A stretch of DNA of 20,265 nt from a virus: IMG/VR virus record IMGVR_UViG_3300032087_000027, positions 1 to 20,265 of that record. One strand, 5' to 3'. Each line of letters opens with the position of its first letter. Position 1 is the first letter of the stretch. Made by a program: the position numbers and the translations under genes. The notes under the pieces were generated by a model that saw only the letters and a list, made by a program, of their open reading frames with translations, did no database searches and was not told the origin of the DNA. Shown piece by piece: positions 16,679 through 20,265 of the stretch.

Positions 16679-17246
16679 TACACCTGATTTTATTCTGCAT
16701 AAAGAGTCCGCATATTCTGAGGAATACTGCGCTAAAGTCATAGAGCAATTTGAAAAGGCTCAGTCCGTTGGCAACGTCATAGACAGGCAGGCTAACGGAG
16801 AGGGATACAAGCTAAGAAAAGACGACTTAGCTTACTATCCATTTAAGGAAACTGAAGCTGAAGCGTTAGATGTTGTCGCTGATTTCAACCAAGTATTTTG
16901 GGGTGAGGTTTACTCTGAATACTCGGGGAAGTGGCAGATACTAAACGACTTTGACAAGCACCATATCTGGCATCACAAGGTCCAGAAGACGGAGCCTACT
17001 GAGGGCTACCACGTCTGGCATACAGAGAATATGAATCGGCAGTCGGCCAACAGGGTGTTGACTTATATTCTCTACCTTAACGATGTCGAGGATGGTGGAG
17101 AGACAGAGTTCTTGTACTACTCGAAAAGGTTTAAGCCAAAGGCGGGAGACATCCTACTTTGGCCAGCAGGGTTTACACACACGCACAGAGGCAATCCACC
17201 TCTGAGCAACACTAAATACATCATGACTGGATGGGTCGAATTTTGA
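16662..17246 (+). CDS. 2OG-Fe(II) oxygenase, prolyl-hydroxylase-like (194 aa)
   Basis: This family uses 2-oxoglutarate, O2 and Fe(II) to hydroxylate proteins or small molecules. The iron site is visible: HTE at 120-122, with the distal His at 175 (FTHTHRGNPP) and Lys185 ten residues later for 2-oxoglutarate. The core YLNDVEDGGETEF (138-150) and FKPKAGDILLWPAGFTH (157-173) are classic. The first acidic ligand is Glu rather than the more usual Asp. The start is TTG, with GGAG seven bases upstream (16651-16654); the first internal Met is residue 124, too late to give a working enzyme, so TTG is well supported. It lies in the tail-fibre operon. Substrate is unknown; virion or host protein is possible. 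Confidence 0.88.
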   Translation: MKTPLNTPDFILHKESAYSEEYCAKVIEQFEKAQSVGNVIDRQANGEGYKLRKDDLAYYPFKETEAEALDVVADFNQVFWGEVYSEYSGKWQILNDFDKHHIWHHKVQKTEPTEGYHVWHTENMNRQSANRVLTYILYLNDVEDGGETEFLYYSKRFKPKAGDILLWPAGFTHTHRGNPPLSNTKYIMTGWVEF

Positions 17247-17249
17247 CTT

Positions 17250-17327
17250 ATGAATCATTTCGCAGAGAGCGCCCTAGTGGCGCTTTTTTTATACCTAGCA
17301 ATTTTTGCCATCACTGAGCTGGTTTAA
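17250..17327 (+). CDS. Possible 25-aa single-pass membrane peptide
   Basis: An ATG three bases after the oxygenase stop opens 25 codons ending TAA 17325-17327. After MNHFAES comes an almost unbroken hydrophobic stretch (ALVALFLYLAIFAITELV), long enough for one membrane helix, with almost no charge inside. It could be a small holin-like or membrane-targeting peptide. However, the reading overlaps a terminator (17268-17290) whose T-run necessarily encodes Phe/Leu, and there is no good Shine-Dalgarno (GGATGGG ends 14 bases upstream). Expression would rely on coupling to the oxygenase stop. It may be chance; both readings fit. Confidence 0.35.
   Translation: MNHFAESALVALFLYLAIFAITELV
17268..17290 (+). 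terminator. Intrinsic terminator after the oxygenase gene
   Basis: AGCGCC pairs with GGCGCT around CTAGT, followed by seven Ts (17284-17290). G-U and A-U pairs could extend the stem outward. It closes the fibre/oxygenase transcription unit 21 bases after its last firm stop and lies before the 841-aa gene. Confidence 0.85.
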
Positions 17328-17339
17328 CGGAGACTAAAT

Positions 17340-19865
17340 ATGGCGATCCACTATCAACAGCCAAATTTGGAGGAGTTCGATAATCGATCCCGACAAAATC
17401 AAACAGGCTTACTACAACGATCTCCGGCAATTGCCTTTGGCACTGGAGGCGATGCGGCCCCAGCTCCAAGTGGTATGCCAAGCCCCGCAAAGCCTATGGG
17501 CGCTACTGTTAATCAGCAAGCAAATGCGGCGCAGATGTCAAATATGGCGGCTAAGCCCGGATCAACGCCTGTAGCGACAGCGCAAACTACTCAGGCAAGG
17601 TCTCAGGGCTATGACCCAGCTCAGATTGGCGATGCTACTCAGGCGCAGGTTCAGGAGGCTGAAGCAGTTACTCGCGCAGTACAGAACAATGAGCTATCTC
17701 AGCAACAGCTAGAGAATATGCTTGCCTCTAACTCTCCCTTGATGCGCCGTGCGGCGGCTCAGGGATTGCAGGTAGCGGCATCACGAGGTCTCCTAAACTC
17801 CAGTATGGCGGCAGGCGCGGCACAGGCGGCATTGATTGATGCGGCGGCACCTTTTGCGCTTCAGGACGCTCGCACATTCTCCGACACTGCGGCACAGAAC
17901 CAGCAGGCCCAGAATCAGGTTAATCTGGCTAACGCTCAGATGGGCACTGAGACTAACATCTTTAACGCTGGCCAGCAGAACGAGAACCAGCGTATTGATG
18001 CGTCATCACAGAATCGCGCTAGTGAGTTTGGTGCAGACGCTAGAAACCAAGCCTCATTGTTTAACGCAGGCGAAGCAAACCAGACATCTCGCTTCAACGC
18101 TGATTCTCGTAATCAGGCGACTCAGGCAGATGCAGATCGCTCTCAGGCTCGATTCCTTCAGGATGACTCTCAAGAGTTTGAATCTGGTGAGAGACAGCTT
18201 GATCGAGATGAGCGCTCAACTGATCGCGATTTTGACGCCGAACAGCGACAGCTTGATCGCGACTTTACCTCTAGTGAGTCAGCACTTGATCGTAACTTCC
18301 AGTCTACCGAAAGGGCGGCTGATAGAGAGCTTACTCGAAGCGAGAGCGCACTGGACCGAATGTCTGCGGCAGAGCTTCAGGATCAACGCATCCAGACTGA
18401 GCTACAGATTCAGGACATTCAAAACAACTTCCAAGGAACCCAAGCAGAGCTGGATCGCTTACAGCAGTTAGAGGTTCAGAAGAACGACATTGACGCAAGG
18501 CTTGAGCTTCAGGAAAACGAGCAAGATTTTCAGTCTACAGAGCGCCAAGCGGATAGAGACTTCCAGTCAAGTGAATCTGCATTGGATCGACTCTCAACTC
18601 AAGAACTTCAAGACGCTCGCATTGCCAATGAGCGCGAGATGCAGGACATCCAGAACAACTTCACTGGAGAGCAGTCACAGCTCGATCGTCTGCAACAGCT
18701 TGAGGTACAGCAGAACGATATTGATGCGCGTCTTGAGATTGAGCGAGAGCGCCAAGAGTTCCAGTCAGGCGAGAACCAAGCAGACCGTGATTTCCAGTCT
18801 AGCGAGCGAGCCCTTGATCGAGATCAGGAGCGCGGCCTATTAGAGACTGAGCTTGACTTCCGTGGCACTCAGGCAGAGCTTGACCGTATGTCTGCCGCAG
18901 AGTTGCAGGATGCCCGTCTCGCTAATGATCGAGAAATGCAGGAAATCCAGAACAACTTCCAAGGAACTCAGGCGGAGCTTGATCGGATTCAACAGCTTGA
19001 GATGCAGAACAACGACATCAACGCTCGTATTTCACTGCAAGAAAGCGACCAGAGCTTCCGCGCAGACCAGAGCGCACTTGATCGTGAGCAACAGCGCGGA
19101 CTCCTTGAAACAGAGCTTGACTTCAGAGCAGGCGAATCTCAAGCGGATAGAGAGTTCCGGTCTCAAGAAGCACAAGAAGATCGTGACTTCCGGGGCGATC
19201 AGGCTCAGCGAGATCGTGACGCGCAGGCTGAATACCAGAGCATACAGAACACGTTTGCGGCGGCGGAAGCACAGCTTAACCGCGATGCCTCTGCGGAGGC
19301 TCAGGCTTCAGCGCAGGCGTTCTCCGAATGGCAACAAACAAACCAGCAAGAATGGTCGGCCATTCAAGCTGATCTTGATCGTCAGTTCCAAAGAGAAAAC
19401 ATTGACCAGCAGTCTGCAACGATGATCTTGGGTCAGACAATGACCTCTATCGGCGCGATCTACGCAGATCCAAACCTAACGCCACAGCAGAAGGCTCAGG
19501 CCGTTGCGAACCTTCAGAACCTTGCGACATCAATGCCTGAGCTTCTGGCTAGAATCCAAGATCCTGATTACGACGTTGTTAATCCCCTGCCTATTGACGA
19601 CGGAAACGACGACGGCGGAAACGACGACGGCGGCAATGATGATGGCGGTAATGATGATGGCGGCAATGATGATGGCGGAAACGACGACGGTGGTAATGAT
19701 GATGGTGGCGATGATGAGCAGACTTGGACGCCTCCTTCTAATTACGTTGATTATGGAAACGGCAACTACCTAGACCCAGAAACTGGCGACATCTACAACA
19801 GTGACGGCGAGGTTATAACCACGATTCCTACTGACGACCTTCCTGACATTCCGAATCTTCCGTAG
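17340..19865 (+). CDS. Large repeat-rich virion-type protein with 11-residue periodicity (841 aa)
   Basis: GGAGACT precedes the ATG. Residues 1-110 are Ala/Gln/Pro-rich. Residues 131-185 contain the RGLLNSSMA motif (149-157) and AALIDAAAPFALQDARTF, a conserved N-terminal pattern I recognise in uncharacterised marine phage proteins of likely virion role. From residue 304 to about 655 the sequence follows an exact 11-residue period (QLDRDFTSSES, ALDRNFQSTER and so on). A looser 11-residue pattern (F208, I219, F230, F241, F252) lies upstream. Within it a 60-residue block recurs at 336, 413 and 512. The segment 656-750 is helical and non-repetitive. An acidic DDGGN tract (753-792) and a short Asp/Tyr-rich end close it. 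A long helical rod or ejected internal protein is plausible; no enzymatic motif is seen. Confidence 0.65.
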   Translation: MAIHYQQPNLEEFDNRSRQNQTGLLQRSPAIAFGTGGDAAPAPSGMPSPAKPMGATVNQQANAAQMSNMAAKPGSTPVATAQTTQARSQGYDPAQIGDATQAQVQEAEAVTRAVQNNELSQQQLENMLASNSPLMRRAAAQGLQVAASRGLLNSSMAAGAAQAALIDAAAPFALQDARTFSDTAAQNQQAQNQVNLANAQMGTETNIFNAGQQNENQRIDASSQNRASEFGADARNQASLFNAGEANQTSRFNADSRNQATQADADRSQARFLQDDSQEFESGERQLDRDERSTDRDFDAEQRQLDRDFTSSESALDRNFQSTERAADRELTRSESALDRMSAAELQDQRIQTELQIQDIQNNFQGTQAELDRLQQLEVQKNDIDARLELQENEQDFQSTERQADRDFQSSESALDRLSTQELQDARIANEREMQDIQNNFTGEQSQLDRLQQLEVQQNDIDARLEIERERQEFQSGENQADRDFQSSERALDRDQERGLLETELDFRGTQAELDRMSAAELQDARLANDREMQEIQNNFQGTQAELDRIQQLEMQNNDINARISLQESDQSFRADQSALDREQQRGLLETELDFRAGESQADREFRSQEAQEDRDFRGDQAQRDRDAQAEYQSIQNTFAAAEAQLNRDASAEAQASAQAFSEWQQTNQQEWSAIQADLDRQFQRENIDQQSATMILGQTMTSIGAIYADPNLTPQQKAQAVANLQNLATSMPELLARIQDPDYDVVNPLPIDDGNDDGGNDDGGNDDGGNDDGGNDDGGNDDGGNDDGGDDEQTWTPPSNYVDYGNGNYLDPETGDIYNSDGEVITTIPTDDLPDIPNLP
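18249..19304 (+). repeat. 33-bp periodic region (32 diverged units) encoding hendecad repeats
   Basis: Residues 304-655 can be written as 32 consecutive 11-residue units with no insertion or deletion. Position 2 is often Leu/Ala/Ile and positions 3-4 often Asp-Arg. LDR or ADR occurs at residues 305, 316, 327, 338, 371, 404, 415, 448, 481, 492, 514, 547, 580 and 602, always in register. Three 60-residue super-units begin at 336, 413 and 512, that is 77 and 99 residues apart, both multiples of 11. DNA copies are well diverged. Confidence 0.9.
19605..19709 (+). repeat. Seven 15-bp units encoding NDDGG
   Basis: Seven in-frame 15-base units encode Asn-Asp-Asp-Gly-Gly. Units 1, 2 and 6 use AAC GAC GAC and units 3, 4, 5 and 7 use AAT GAT GAT, so the three codons change together. 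Gly codons vary separately. The tract is a strongly acidic flexible linker (within residues 753-792) and a candidate for length variation by slippage. Confidence 0.93.
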
Positions 19866-20265
19866 TGATTAGACCAGCTACTCTTTCAGATATAGCGGCA
19901 ATCGCTGATATTGCTATTGAATCGGTTTCAATAGATCCGCTTCCCGTTCGCGTTGATCCTGATTCGATCAAGGACACGATCAGGGAGGCGGTATCTAGCA
20001 ATCAACACTTTGTCTGGGTGTCTGAGATCGACGGGAAGGTTGTTGCGGCTGTAGGCGCTATGAGCGAGAGATCGTTTTGGTATGAGCGCCAGCAGTGTTC
20101 GGTTATGTTGTACTACACAAGGGTGCCGGGTGAGGGCATCAAATTACTTCGTGAGCTTGGCAGATGGATCAAGTCCAGACCAGTCATCAAGGTGGCTGTA
20201 ATGGAGCTTGAGCCTAACGCTGATCCTCGTCTTATTAAATTTTTAGGGCGCATAGGCTTTTCGCG
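19865..20265 (+). CDS. GNAT-family N-acetyltransferase (partial, 133 residues seen)
   Basis: A GTG that shares its first base with the preceding TAG opens a frame to the window end with no stop. The start MIRPATLSDIAAIADIAIES is the standard GNAT opening (beta1-alpha1). FVWVSEIDGKVVAAVGAM (about 49-66) fits beta2-beta3. The acetyl-CoA pyrophosphate loop RVPGEG (86-91) matches the RxxGxG signature, followed by helix IKLLRELGRWIK. VAVMELEPNADPRLIKFLGR (110-129) and IGF fit the beta5-alpha4 region with the usual Asn. Only the last few residues seem missing. The substrate is unknown. The coupled start ties it to the 841-aa gene; no separate Shine-Dalgarno is evident. Confidence 0.8.
   Translation, partial: MIRPATLSDIAAIADIAIESVSIDPLPVRVDPDSIKDTIREAVSSNQHFVWVSEIDGKVVAAVGAMSERSFWYERQQCSVMLYYTRVPGEGIKLLRELGRWIKSRPVIKVAVMELEPNADPRLIKFLGRIGFS

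Noticed and set aside
18249-19304. CRISPR-like array because of roughly 33-bp periodicity
   Set aside because: Units are contiguous, diverged, in frame and coding; there is no constant repeat with unique spacers.
19605-19709. RTX calcium-binding repeat
   Set aside because: NDDGG units lack the nine-residue GGxGxDxUx pattern; better read as an acidic linker.
17836-19773. Several + strand frames in other phases across the 841-aa gene
   Set aside because: They are kept open by the 33-bp and 15-bp repeats, which are multiples of three; products are Arg/Ser- or Met/Thr-rich and unlike proteins.

Overview
The window is a compact, single-strand stretch of a tailed double-stranded DNA phage genome (Caudoviricetes). 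All convincing genes lie on the + strand. Most are separated by a few bases or share stop/start bases (TAATG, TGATG, ATGA). No interval longer than 150 bases lacks a gene. The genes are virion morphogenesis and tail genes of a type common in marine phages: an N4-gp56-type major capsid protein, P22-size portal, acidic scaffold, SU10-type adaptor, long Ser/Thr/Asn-rich tail fibre, Gly-rich adhesin-like protein and a 2OG-Fe(II) oxygenase. There is no tape-measure, sheath or tube gene, which suggests a short-tailed (podovirus-like) virion. The bacterial host cannot be named from this window.

Layout. Bases 1-48 are the end of an upstream gene. Bases 65-3369 hold two structural proteins of marine-phage type (698 and 402 aa). 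Bases 3369-7359 are the packaging block: small terminase, large terminase and portal. Bases 7359-9554 are the head block: a 59-aa orphan, the scaffold, a 148-nt leader and the major capsid protein, closed by a strong intrinsic terminator at 9566-9591. Bases 9626-12131 encode a capsid-adjacent protein, the head-tail adaptor and a probable nozzle protein. Bases 12128-17246 hold the tail-fibre region: 1041-aa fibre, 364-aa Gly-rich protein, tail-assembly-chaperone-like protein and 2OG oxygenase (TTG start). A second terminator lies at 17268-17290, inside a possible 25-aa membrane peptide. Bases 17340-19865 encode an 841-aa virion-type protein built on an 11-residue repeat. A GTG-started GNAT acetyltransferase begins at 19865 and runs off the window.

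How the parts work together (inference from family knowledge). The terminase pair packages DNA through the portal into a shell built by the scaffold and the N4-type capsid protein. The adaptor and nozzle close the head and form the short tail. The fibre, Gly-rich protein and probably the 698-aa protein make host contacts. The repeat protein may be an internal or ejected virion protein. The oxygenase and acetyltransferase are possible protein- or host-modifying accessory enzymes. Replication, lysis, RNA polymerase and regulatory genes are not in the window.

Most notable sequence features: an indel-free 11-residue periodicity over about 350 residues of the 841-aa protein, a 15-bp minisatellite with co-varying synonymous codons near its C terminus, and the small hydrophobic ORF that overlaps a terminator.
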